From Mycoplasmopsis fermentans PG18 (GTDB lineage: Bacteria > Bacillota_I > Bacilli_A > Mycoplasmatales > Metamycoplasmataceae), in contig NC_021002.1 of the NCBI RefSeq assembly GCF_000209735.1, positions 611,391 to 675,390 on the forward strand: a stretch of 64,000 nucleotides of DNA. The letters run 5' to 3'. This document shows positions 9,768 through 20,336 of this stretch, piece by piece (the stretch's first letter is position 1; every line of letters starts with the position of its first letter). A program made the translations under genes and the position numbers. The notes under the pieces were generated by a model that was given only the letters and a program-made list of their open reading frames with translations, did no database searches and was not told where the DNA came from.

Positions 9768-10957
9768 TGAGTGGATTTTTTACCCGTGTGATGGAGATTT
9801 TCAAATATGGTCCAACATATGTATTGTATTTATTGCTATTTTTTGTATCGCTAATTGTTTTTATATTATTAGCGATTCTATTATCGGTTGTTAAACTAGC
9901 AACTTTCGATTTATTAAACTTTGTTATTTTTGGCATAATGCCGAGACAAAACATTTTGGACCATCAAAGCCCATATATGTATGTTAGATTTGCGATAGTT
10001 TCGGCGGTTATATGACTGGTGATGTTTTTTGTGCTGATTATAAAGTTCAGTTTTAGTGAAAGCGAAAAGAGTGTATCACTAATGAGAAGTGCGTTGGTAT
10101 TTAGTGTTAAAAGTTTGTTTATACTTTTAGCATTTCAAATTACTATTTTACTTTTTAATCTATTTGTACAAAAAATAATTACATTGATGATTGGCGAAGG
10201 GAATGATATTGTTGTTGCTTTTATAAATGGCTTGCATAGGTTGTTTTATCCTCCAAAATTAGCTGGGGATGTTAAAGATATTTTAATTCCTGCGACTACA
10301 AATCCTTTTGGCTTTACTATCAACTTGGATATTAGTTTTGGTAGTTTTGTGGCCTTAGCAAAGAAAACTGAACATTTAAACATTGGTAATTGAGCATCCA
10401 TTTTAATAACTGCAGCGTTTCTATCAATTATTGGAGCGGTGTTTATTGCTATTCCACTTGTTTTAGGGGGGATGGATGCCATAGGAAAGATATTTCCGTT
10501 ATTCTTCTTGTATTTAATATTTCCAATTATTTTACCTTTGAGCTTGCTTGATGATGGCAAGAAAGTAAGGATATGAAAGGATAAGTATGTGGGAAATATG
10601 TTATCGGTGGGGGTATTTTTCCTAGGACTACAAATACTTTTTGCTTTCTTCGGTGCTGTAAATCTATTTTTAACGCAAATATTCATTGCATCATCAACAA
10701 ATGGTTTTGGATGAGTATTACAAGCTTTAGCTTCAATAATTATTTATGGTGCTACAGCGTTAAAATACAGCGAAATAAGCGAAATTATAACTTCATTTAT
10801 TGGAACTAGTGTAAGTAGTAAAAACACTATTAAATCGGCTTCAGCTGCGGGAAATAGTGCTGCAAAAACGGGTAGAGCTGCTCAAGGTGGAGCACAGCTT
10901 GCTGAAAATGTAAAGAAGATGGGCTGAAAAGGATTATTCCTTAAACCTAAAGAATAA
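9767..10957 (+). CDS. Polytopic ICE membrane protein (Mbov_0396 type, VirB6/TrbL-like)
   Basis: A 396-residue protein with about seven hydrophobic segments, a central soluble loop (about residues 160-200) and an Ala/Ser/Gly-rich C-terminal tail (SASAAGNSAAKTGRAAQGGA), a composition frequent in the tails of VirB6/TrbL channel proteins. TGA-Trp at 10013 and 10391. Start overlaps the pilin stop. It likely forms the inner part of the DNA transfer pore energised by TraE. Confidence 0.82.
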
Positions 10958-10972
10958 TGAGAAGGGAGAAAT

Positions 10973-13786
10973 GTGCTACAACCTAAACGATTAAAATATA
11001 AGAAGGCAAAAGCCACAAGAAGATTTAGTTGAAAAGATATTATCGAGTTTTTTGTAATAACTTGTATATCTTGATTTATTTCATTTGTTGCTTTGTATCC
11101 AGTTAAGCAGACTTATAAATGAATTGTTTTTAGTGTACTTTTGGTTTTATTGTTTATTTTGATATTACCAACACATAAGAATAATTGCAAGATATATGAA
11201 TTATTAATTAGAATGTTTAAATTTAAGGCGATGCCAAAGAAGTATTCTAATGTGGTGGATGACAAGAATGTAAGAGATAGTTCTGATTTAAATCCATATT
11301 CAACATTAGTAGAAAACGATGTTGTTAAAAACAAGTCATTTTCAAATAAGTTGTTTCAAAAGAGTGAACATAGTAATTACTTTAGTGTTTTTAAATTAGG
11401 TGGAAAAAATATATGAGCTGAAAATGAAAATACTAAAGTGGTTTTGATTGAAAACTTTGCAAGAATATTGGATAGTTTTAAATATAAATTTAGCATAGTG
11501 AAATTAGATGAACAAATTGATTACAGACGTAATTTAAATTATATAAACACGATTCAAAGTAAAAAGATGTTAAATAGCGGTGGAGAAACAAAAGAGTTTT
11601 GAAATAGTTATTTTAAAGCTAATGAACTTGATTTTAAGAATGAAGTTAAAAGCAATTTGATTGAAACATTTTATTTAATTTTAAATGCTCCAACATTAGA
11701 AGAATTGGATGAGTGTTATTCGACATTTATTCAAAAGGCTGAAGATTATGAAGTTATTAGCTATGAAAAGCTAAGTGGCTTTGAGTTATTATCATTTTTG
11801 AATAAACTTAATCACTTTAATAAAAGCGAAGAAGATATTGAAACGTTTTTAAATGAAAGTGATATTTACGAAAGTGAATATAGTTTGGACCGCTTGTTCA
11901 AGTATGAAAAGGTGGAGTTTAAAAGCAATTCATTAAAAATTGATGATAAGTTGTATAGCGTTAAATGTGCTGGGAACATTCCAATACGCTTGAATAACGA
12001 GTGATTAAAGAAGTTATTCGATGTATCGGGAACAGTTGTGTGAAACAATTTTCCATATAACGATCCAAATGTTGTAAATAAGATAATCGATAAAGCGAAT
12101 AAGAAAAATATGGACGCTGGTAATTTGGATAATTCAATTATTAATAGATTCGGTTCAGCATTAGAGGAAGAATCGATTGCGGTTATGATTGACCAAATAC
12201 AAGCGGATAATTTTAAGTTATTTGATTCAAATATTTTTGTTTTAGCTGAAGCGGAAAATGCTGAAGAATTGAAGCAAAATAATTTGAAAATTAAGAATGG
12301 TTTTACAAGATCTAATTTTGGAATTAATGATTTGACCTTTAGACAATTTGAAGGATTTTTAGATATGTCTAATTATCCATTAAGCAAATTAGATAGAGAG
12401 TACTATCAAATCACAAGTATAAATAACGCAATAGGCTATCCATTGAAAAATCTGCCACTTAATGACGGAAACAACTTGTTGCTTGGAAATGAAGTGGGAG
12501 GAAATGATAGTCCTATTGTATGAAATATGTTTAGCTTGACTTCAAGTAGAGCAAATCATAATGTGATGATATTGGGAACTTCAGGAATGGGCAAAAGTAC
12601 TTTAACCAAGAAGATTCTTACTTCATCACTGGCTGCGGGGAATATAGCAATTATTATTGATCCGCAAGCTGAATATGTTAAATGGGCAAATAAAATGGGA
12701 GGCCAAATAGTTGATTTAGGTTCTGGAGATGGAACGGTTATTAATCCATTACAAGTCAAATCATTTATTGCGCGTGAAGAAGATGATGCCAATGTTAATT
12801 TCAATACTTTAATTAATAATCATTTGCTTTGGTTAGAAAAGTTCTTTAGTTTCATTTTTGATGATATGAATGAAATGAAGAAGAACATTTTGCAACTTGA
12901 AATTATTAAGTTATATCAAAGTTGGGGCATTTATAGATTAAAGGAAGTTAAAGAACTCAAAAACGATGGATGACCAACTATGGATGATTTGATTAAGCAA
13001 ATGAAAAAGTTTGTAGCTCCTAAAGACCATCACGATAAAGAAGGCTATACTAAAAAGGTTTTAGATATGGCTGAATTATTAGAGGGTAAATTTGGAAGAT
13101 ATGGAACTTTGGGTGCGTTATATAATGGTCACACCAATATCAATATTGAAAACGATTTGGTTGTTTTTAAAACAAGTAATTTAATCGATACTGAAGGTAG
13201 CGTAAATGCAAGAATTGGCATTATGGTTTTAATTAGCTTGGTGAATGGCTTTATCTTTGATAATGCTTTTAATAACAAGAAAAGAATTAACGAATATAAA
13301 GAAAAAAATAAGATTCGTTTAATTAGCAAGAAAGAAATACAAAAGTTAACACGTTATTGTTCATTTTGTATTGATGAAGAACACTTGTATATTAGTGAAA
13401 AGAATATAACTACTTTGAACTATATATCAGATACTACAAAGCTTGTGCGTAAGCTTGATTGCGGGACAATACATACCACGCAAAATCCTAGTGATTATGC
13501 TTCAAGCACGGCAGTTGAACAAATTGCTAAAAAGATTACGGGGAACTGTCAATATTCATTTTTTCTAGGGTTAGTAGGAGATGATATTGAGGCGGTTAAA
13601 AAGTTATACAAAACGGCTGAAGCTCCATTACTAGATTCTGAAGTTAAGTTTATTTCAGGAAGAAGAGTGGGGAAAGTTTTAGCAAGTATGAGTAATGCAC
13701 TTAGATACAAAATTAATCTACATTACAATCCAAAGGAAAAGGAATTATTCTTTGAAAAGGGGGAAGATGAAAACATGAGAAATTAG
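10973..13786 (+). CDS. traE: TraE/VirB4-type conjugal transfer ATPase
   Basis: A 937-residue ATPase. I place the start at GTG 10973 behind AAGGGAGAA; the nearby ATG at 10971 is out of frame. Two N-terminal membrane segments (about residues 25-65) are followed by a VirB4 N-domain and the motor domain with Walker A GTSGMGKST (about residue 534) and Walker B FCIDEEHLYI (about 798). The motif TTQNPSDYASS follows as in other VirB4/TraE proteins. Ten or more TGA-Trp codons. It powers assembly of the secretion channel. The 3' end overlaps the next gene by 20 bases. Confidence 0.93.
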
Positions 13787-14450
13787 TCAAGAAAATAAAA
13801 AAGGTGAATTATATGTAAAAAGCTCTAGAGCCTCAAAAAACGGCTCTAAATGTATTTCTACGCGTCTTAGTGAACCAGATGATGTGGCGTTATACGAAAG
13901 ATGGGTAAAAAGAATTAAACAAAGTGGCTCTACTCCGTATGTAGAGCTTAAAGATATAATTCGCAACGCTTTAATTAAACAAGAGAAAGAGGAAATAGCT
14001 AAAGATTTCAAAAATGATTTATTTTATGCATTAAGAAAAGTATCTTGAGCGTCTTTGACTCCATTTTATCGCAAGATTATAAATGAAATTAACAAGCAAA
14101 ATATTGATTTGGTTTTGCTTGATTTAAAAGTCAATATGTTGTTAAATGCTCTTATAAGCGATAAAGGAATGTTAGATGAACCTAACAATAATTTGCTTAA
14201 AGAGCCAGAATATGCAAAGCGTTTGCGTGAAAGAATGAATGAATCGGCTTCTGCATGGTATAAGAAGGTAATTAAAAAGGTAAGAAATGAAGACAATTCA
14301 TTAAGCAAGTTTGCAGAACAATTCGAAGACAATGAAATTGAAAAAGTGTTTGAAAAAGAAAATGCAAAACTTGAAGCTTCAGAATTAAATAATGCTAAAG
14401 AGGATGAAGATTTTGGTGATTTTGATTTAAGTGAGTTTTTTAAAAAATAA
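13767..14450 (+). CDS. Mbov_0398-type ICE protein, possible ribbon-helix-helix protein
   Basis: A 227-residue soluble protein. Start ATG 13767, inside the end of traE, has the strong site AAAGGGGGAA just upstream; two TGA-Trp codons (13776, 14046) keep the frame open. Residues about 27-70 (GSKCISTRLSEPDDVALYER followed by a helix and ELKDIIRNALIKQ) fit one strand plus two helices, the outline of a ribbon-helix-helix domain as in MobC-type relaxosome accessories; this is inference. The C-terminus is acidic (DEDFGDFDLSEFFKK). Confidence 0.75.
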
Positions 14451-14531
14451 AATAGTCTTTAAACATGCACACGTGCGCACACGGGCATAACTAATATGCA
14501 CGCGGAGGCACGGGCGAAGAATGAGGAAAAA
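14451..14531 (+). promoter_or_regulatory. Alternating purine-pyrimidine tract before the large membrane protein gene
   Basis: Bases 14463-14483 alternate purine and pyrimidine perfectly for 21 bases, centred on CACGTGCGCACACG, and CACG/GCAC elements recur to 14515. This is very GC-rich for the genome. ATGC/GCAT arms at 14465-14487 can close a hairpin. It lies between two ICE genes and may control the gene at 14532; no standard promoter is seen in it. Confidence 0.45.
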
Positions 14532-17500
14532 ATGAATAAGAAAAAGATGTTAAAATTAATTCCATTGAGTGTATTGAGTATTGCGATTCCGTCAGTACTT
14601 AATTTATCGTTAAATACTAATAAAAAACTTCTAGGTTATGGAAAAGATTTTAAAGCTCCTGAAGAAAAACATAAGATTGATACTAATAGTTTATTTTCCA
14701 ATTTTACTAGTATGGAAGATGATGAAATTGCTAAAAATGAAAGACTACAAAATAGGTATCAAGTAAAATGGTCACAACTATGTGATAAAGGATTATTGTA
14801 TGCACAGGACCAATGGGTTGGTTATCATAAAACTGGCCCAGTAAAAAATAAAATTACGTCAATAGTTTCTAGGCCAACTTTAGGCTCTTTTGAAGTGCGT
14901 TATGAAAAAGCCTATTACACAAATCCTAGTAATCATAATAGTTATGGCTGGTTTTGATACGATGATAAATATTATCTAAATTATTTGCATCCTCGTGAAA
15001 AAGAGAATTGAGTAATTTTTGCTTCTAATTTTATAGAACAATTAATAAAATGAGACAAAAACAACTTTATGGAAGAACATAAAGGTGCTAGTTTTACTAA
15101 CCTGTTTGCTGAATATAAAGTTTCTCAAAAAACATTAGAGTTTTTAAATAATCTTGAAACTGATAAAGATAAAAGGGTGTATAGTGGGCTAACTGATGAT
15201 AAAAATAAAATGTTTTTGTGGGGGCTTCATGATTTTGATTGTGAAATTGAAGGAATGTATGATGTAAGGTACTATAATAATAAAGTATTAAATAATCTAG
15301 AATATGCTAAAGTTGGCTGATTCATAGAGGCTTTAAAAGAGTGTGTTTCAAGTGATAATTGTTTGAATAGATTTGAATATGGGGTAAATAAGAAAATTGA
15401 CCAAAATCACTACTCTATAGATTTATTAAGCGATACCTTGGGCGATTTGACTACATCAGTTGATGGAGTTTTTAAAGACAATGGAGGCAAATCGAATATA
15501 GAACATTTAAACAAAATATTCGATAAAGAATATGAGTTTGAGTATGCTAGTGGAATTAAAGTTAAATACAAATATGATTACAAGATAAAAAACGAAGCTG
15601 TTGGTGAAAAGAACAAAATTGATGTTTATATTAAGGTTTTATCAGTCAAGATTGATGATAAGGAAATTATCGATAAAGACTTGGATAAGATTCTTAATAA
15701 TATTGAAGACTGAACAAAAGAAAACATTAAAGCTGAAGCTGTTGGGAAGTGGAATCAATTTTTAAGGGTTTTAAAAGATATCGTTTTAGGTAATTTTAAA
15801 GTTTTTGATTCATTAAAGGTAAATATTTTAGAATCAGATTTGTATAAAAGACTTAGTGGAGCTTCGTTAGCTTCACGGTTAACTATATCAACTTCTATTA
15901 CTAATCCTGATGGAAGTATAAGTCAAATAGAAGCAAAGACAAAAGCTAATGGTGGCGATTTAAAAAATCTAATTAAAAGAGACGAACCTGAAAGGGTAAG
16001 CAATAAAGAACTTGAAAAAGATTTTGTCGGTAAGCCATGATTTGGTGGAAGGTATGTAGTTAGAGGGCCAATTAATATTTCTTTTAAAGCTTCAGAGGAT
16101 GAAACTGAAGTTTTAATGGTAAATAAGCAAAAGGTTAGTGTTTTAAATAGAATATTTGAAAAGAAATTAATTGATGAAAGAGTTAATGTTAATGATGCAT
16201 CTAAAATACCTTTTGATAAAAACTCGGGAAGCGGTAATGGCGAAGGCGATGTTGCAAAAAATGAATATCTTGTTGAAGTTTATAGATACAAGAAAGGCTC
16301 AAATAATAGTGGAGAGCCGGAAGAAAAGTATGTAGTTATTTATGAAGTAATTGGAAATCAGTTTAAACAAAACATAAAATATTATGCTTGAGAGCCGGAA
16401 AAGAATATGGATCAAAAACAAATTATTTCTCCATATATGCTTGATTCAAAGGGAAAAGAGTTAAAGGATAAAGAAGGCAAATTAATAGTAAATAAGAATT
16501 ATGATCCAAGTATTGATAAAGAAACAGGAACTAAAAAGCAGATTGTTTGAATTAAAAATAAGTTGTTTAGTGATGAATTAAAAGAACAACTTCGTTTTGT
16601 ATATCCTAATATTAAAATAACTACAGATAAAGCAGATCTTGGAATCTATGCTGAAGCTAATGTGCTTGGTAAGGGGGCATTAAGAAACTTGGTGGTTGAT
16701 AAAGTTTTAGAGTCATCTTCAAGATACTATAAGTGTTTGTTGTTTAGAAAAGAAAATGACAAATACGTTGAGATTGGTAGGAAAGAACAAAAACTAATTG
16801 AAATACCGGTAAATAATGGGACAAGTGAATATAGTTATATGTCTGAGGAAGGCATTTGGCTATTATTTACTGTAAATGAAAAATCAATATCAAATGTTAA
16901 TTTGGTATTAATTGATGCAAAGAGCGAGCCAAAAAGTTTTTTCTTGGATTCAATTGAAAACAAGATAGAAAAAATTAATAATCAAAGTGAAGATTATTTT
17001 GAAGCATTTTTAGATGGTGGCAATTGAATAACTACACTATTTCAAAATTACTTAAATGAAGCTTGTGGTATCCAAAATGATGACTTGGGTAAATTAGGAT
17101 ATGACAAGATGATTTCACTATATAAAAACTTTGTAGACCAAGCGTCAAAGTTTAATGTAGAAACAGGAAACGAGTATGAAAATATTTTTAAAGATAAAAT
17201 AACTTGAGGTAAATTAGAAAATCTTAATGGCTTGAATTATGGAGATGAAACTAATGAAGCTATTAAAGAAAATTATAGAAGACAAGTTAAAGAAATCGTG
17301 CTTAATTTTGTTAAAAGAAATATTGCTAATAGTGCTAAATTAAAGGCAATTGGAATAACTGAAAATGAAATTAATGGTGGCTGGGTAATAGCTAATTGAA
17401 ATACGCCAGAAAGCGAAAAGCGTTGATTGGATAGGGCTTTAAAAGTTTATATTAAAGATATTAATGTACCAGATAATGACGGTAAGGGATGAGCTTTTAC

Positions 17501-18761
17501 TTTGCGTGGAACGGGTAAATACATAAATCACAGCATAACATTTAATTTGAAAAATAGTGCGTACCACGTGTACTATCCTCCTATTGATTTATCATCACTA
17601 GACATTCAAAAACACTTCGAAATTGAAATGGGAAAGAATATTAGTAATGATTCAAAAGAATTAAAAGAAAAGATTAGAAATAAGTTGATAGGGCTAATAG
17701 AAGAACAATTCAACTTATACAAAAACAAAACTGGCATAGAAATGTTATTGAATAAAGATATTAAAGTAGAAGGACTAGATAACGTTTTAGATTTACTAGT
17801 ACAGGGGAATAAGTTTAAAGATGGTATTGATATTAAGATAAAAGGTATTAATGCTAATTTAATTTCAAGCACTAAGATTCATATTATTAATGATACTGAA
17901 GCACCAGCATTTGATTTATCACTACTTAATGATACACTAGTAAAAAATCCTATTGTTATATCGCAAAAAGAACCTGAGAAAATTACCAAAGATATTATAA
18001 ATAAGTTAAATGAGATAACGATTGCTTCAGGTATCGAGTTTAAAAAAGATTATTTAGTTTCACTTGTAAATGCTTCATTCTATTTACTTGGTTTAGTAGC
18101 TGATATTGATAAATTAAATGAAGCTAAATATGAAAAATTCAAAAAAGTTTATGAAGAAACTAAAGCAAAGGTAATGGCTGAATATAATACTTGAGAAATT
18201 GAAGGACATAAAGTTCCTATTCCGTATCAAATAAATGATACTGAGCTATTTAAGAAGTACCACGAAGCTTTAGAAAAGGCAATTAAAGAAATACAAAACG
18301 ATAACTTTAATAAAAGCTTAGATTATAAAGCTAGAGGCAAGTATTTTGTTTTATTACCAGTTAAAGAAGGCAATAATATTAATTTTGCCTATGCTATAGT
18401 GGTGAATAATATTGAGGCAAATTATAATGCTTTTGATGATAAATTATGATTTAAAGAAATACAAAACGATAAGCATAAAAAGCCAAATGGTGAAGATTTA
18501 GATGTTGATAAAACAAAAGCAAGCCATAAAAGTAATTATTGAATTTGAATTGTATCGGTTATGCTTGCCTTAGGTTTTGCTGTTGGTGGCATATATGGTA
18601 TTAGATGATACTTGAATAAAAAAGGCTTTAAAGCTGGCAAGAGCAAGAAACAAGTTTCAATTAAGAAATTCAAAGAAATACAAATCTATAAAAAAGACAG
18701 AATTAAGGCTAAGCCGGTTGTTCTTAGCGATGAAGAAATTAATAAATTATTTGCAAAATAA
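14532..18761 (+). CDS. Large ICE membrane protein (Mbov_0399 type)
   Basis: A 1,409-residue protein. ATG 14532 behind GAGGA is preferred over in-frame ATG 14496 because it gives a normal signal sequence (MNKKKMLKLIPLSVLSIAIP). A very long extracellular region rich in Lys/Asp/Asn follows, without recognisable domains, ending in one membrane segment at about residues 1337-1360 and a basic cytoplasmic tail of about 50 residues. More than fifteen TGA-Trp codons. The type I topology suggests a surface structure spanning donor and recipient or a mating-pair stabiliser. It is the last gene of the transfer block. Confidence 0.82.
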
Positions 18762-18851
18762 AAAAATGTTAGGCACTATATTTTTAACTAAAACATTATT
18801 AAGAAAATATGGGTGAAGTTAAGAATTTTATAAAATATTGTTTTTTTACTA

Positions 18852-18976
18852 TATAATGTAGACATATGAACCTAGAGAGATACACGTAAGTAATCGAACA
18901 GTAGCAAGCTTAGCGTGTAGCTACAATTACTCTAGGCTGGGTCGTCTTAAAAAGAGGTTTTATACCTCTTTTTTTG
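18852..18976 (+). ncRNA. Structured small RNA, copy 1 (putative antitoxin RNA)
   Basis: A TATAAT box at 18852-18857 puts the 5' end near 18864. A closing stem CCTAGAG/CTCTAGG (18871-18877/18930-18936) encloses stem S1 TACACG/CGTGTA (18881-18886/18914-18919), whose loop holds GTAGC (18901-18905) that pairs with GCTAC (18920-18924) just 3' of S1: an H-type pseudoknot. The loop motif AGTAATCGAACA is also in copy 2. The RNA ends in the terminator AAAGAGGT/ACCTCTTT plus T-run (18951-18975). An alternative fold AGTAAT/ATTACT (18889-18894/18926-18931) is possible. It lies upstream of a truncated reading frame. Confidence 0.7.
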
Positions 18977-18988
18977 TATAATTTTATT

Positions 18989-19117
18989 ATGTCTTTAGAT
19001 TTATGAAAACCTTTAAAAATTAATAACCCATTATTAGAAAATATTTTCAAACTACCTATTGATGGCAAAGTTTTAAATAACGGAAAAATTCAAGCCCACC
19101 CTTTTATAATTTTTTAG
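18989..19117 (+). pseudogene. Truncated copy of the toxin-like protein
   Basis: A 42-codon frame from ATG 18989 to TAG 19115. Its N-terminus MSLDLWKPLKINNPLLENIF parallels MSLELWRPLKITNPLLEDIF of the full-length gene at 19351 and stops just after HPFIIF, where the full protein continues. TATAAT at 18977 ends 6 bases before the ATG and there is no ribosome binding site. It is a remnant of a duplicated RNA-plus-protein unit that has lost most of its coding part. Confidence 0.75.
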
Positions 19118-19196
19118 TAAAAGATTATCAATTTGTTTAAGAGTAAACAATGCAAATAAGATTTGAAAAATTATTAATTTTTTTATTTATTTGTAG

Positions 19197-19337
19197 TATA
19201 ATTTAAACAATAGTCTAAGAAGGATTTTGTTATATGAGTAATCGAACAAGCAAGCAGCTCATATTTTATCTTTAAGCGCTTGATGATACGCCTTAGACTC
19301 TAGTTCGTCTTAAAAAGAGGTTTAATCCTCTTTTTTT
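19197..19337 (+). ncRNA. Structured small RNA, copy 2 (putative antitoxin RNA)
   Basis: TATAAT at 19197-19202 sets the 5' end near 19209. The closing stem is AGTCTAAG/CTTAGACT (19212-19219/19292-19299). Inside, S1 is ATATGAG/CTCATAT (19232-19238/19258-19264); its loop carries TAATCGAACA and CAAGC (19251-19255), which pairs with GCTTG (19278-19282) downstream of S1, again an H-type pseudoknot. The terminator AAAGAGG/CCTCTTT with T-run lies at 19314-19337. All helices differ in sequence from copy 1 while order and pairing are kept. A 13-codon frame (MSNRTSKQLIFYL) overlaps the loop in this copy only. Confidence 0.75.
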
Positions 19338-19338
19338 G

Positions 19339-19350
19339 TATAATTTTTAT
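19339..19350 (+). promoter_or_regulatory. -10 box for leaderless mRNA of the toxin-like gene
   Basis: TATAAT at 19339-19344 begins one base after the terminator T-run, and the ATG is at 19351, so transcription would start at or next to the start codon. No Shine-Dalgarno sequence precedes the ATG. The same arrangement exists in copy 1 (18977-18982 and ATG 18989). Confidence 0.6.
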
Positions 19351-20277
19351 ATGAGTTTAGAACTATGAAGACCATTAAAAATTACAAATCCTTTATTAGA
19401 AGATATTTTTCATCTAAATATCGATACAAAATTTAAAATTCATCCTTTGATAATTTTTGAAAATACAAAAAATAAAACTTATTATTGTATAAGACTTCAA
19501 ACGGCAAGAAAAAGTTCTAGCAAATATAATTTAATAATTGATAATAGCTCTTATCAAACCAACGAATATTGAAAGAATCATGAAAGTGTAGTAGTTACTA
19601 AGGATATATTTATTATTGATAAGGAATTGCTTGAAAGTAATATAGATAAAGCAATTTATCAAGATACTTCTGTATTAAATAAAAATGATAAATCATTGAT
19701 AGTCGATGACCTAAGTCGCCGTATAAATGCAATTCCTCCCGATTTAAATATAATAAAGATATCAAATAATTTAAAGCACAATTTAGTTTTATATACTAAC
19801 GATGAGTTAATAAATAATCAGCTTTTATCTACATTGTCTAATAATAGTAATAAAGTTAAGCGTGCAACAAAAAACTATTTTGCTAATAATTTTTCAAAAT
19901 CCCAATTCCTAATTAACACAAACACTTCTAATACAAAATATACAAAAGAAGCTTTAAAGAATATTAAATTATGTATTGGTAAAGAGAAAAATATAATTAA
20001 TCAAAATGATTTTGAGTATGAATTAGATAAAGAAACTAGTAATTATTTTATTAGAGAAATTGCTCATAATGATTGAAAAGACTTAGATAAGACGAAGGAT
20101 AACGTTAATATATATTCTTTTGAAAATATAGGTTTTTTATCTAAAAGTAGCAAAAGTGAATCAAGCTATATTGATCCATACGATAATAAAAATATCGAAA
20201 AAGCTAAGGATAAAGTAGCTAAGGAAATACCAATAAAAGAAAGCAAAACAGACAAAGACAAAACGAAGCTGAAGTAA
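19351..20277 (+). CDS. Putative PemK/ToxN-like toxin of an RNA-antitoxin module (position of Mbov_0400-type ICE protein)
   Basis: A 308-residue soluble protein, ATG 19351, leaderless, TGA-Trp at 19366. Residues about 30-95 follow the PemK/MazF/ToxN strand pattern: KIHPLIIFENTKNKTYYCIR (HPxxII opening), a Ser/Lys-rich turn, YNLIID, then HESVVVTKDIFIIDKELLES, like the xSVVxxxxIxxIDKxxL stretch of PemK/MazF. This is pattern recognition, not a database match. The C-terminal about 190 residues are Lys/Asn/Asp-rich with helices and unlike known toxins. A structured RNA with its own promoter and terminator lies directly upstream, as in type III toxin-antitoxin loci. Confidence 0.6.
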
Positions 20278-20292
20278 AACATATAAAATTAT

Positions 20293-20317
20293 TAACGGCG
20301 TGAAAACGTCGTTTTTA
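20293..20317 (+). terminator. Intrinsic terminator after toxin-like gene
   Basis: Hairpin AACGGCG/CGTCGTT (with a G-T pair) followed by five T. Confidence 0.75.
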
Positions 20318-20336
20318 ATTGATTATGGAGGGCGCT

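Noticed and set aside
14496-14531. Upstream ATG as start of the 1,409-aa protein
   Set aside because: It lies in the alternating GC-rich tract without a binding site and would put a charged stretch before the signal sequence.
19235-19276. Leader peptide (MSNRTSKQLIFYL) controlling the downstream gene by attenuation
   Set aside because: The frame has a start only in RNA copy 2; copy 1 keeps the same nucleotides without a start codon, and RNA helices explain the conservation better.
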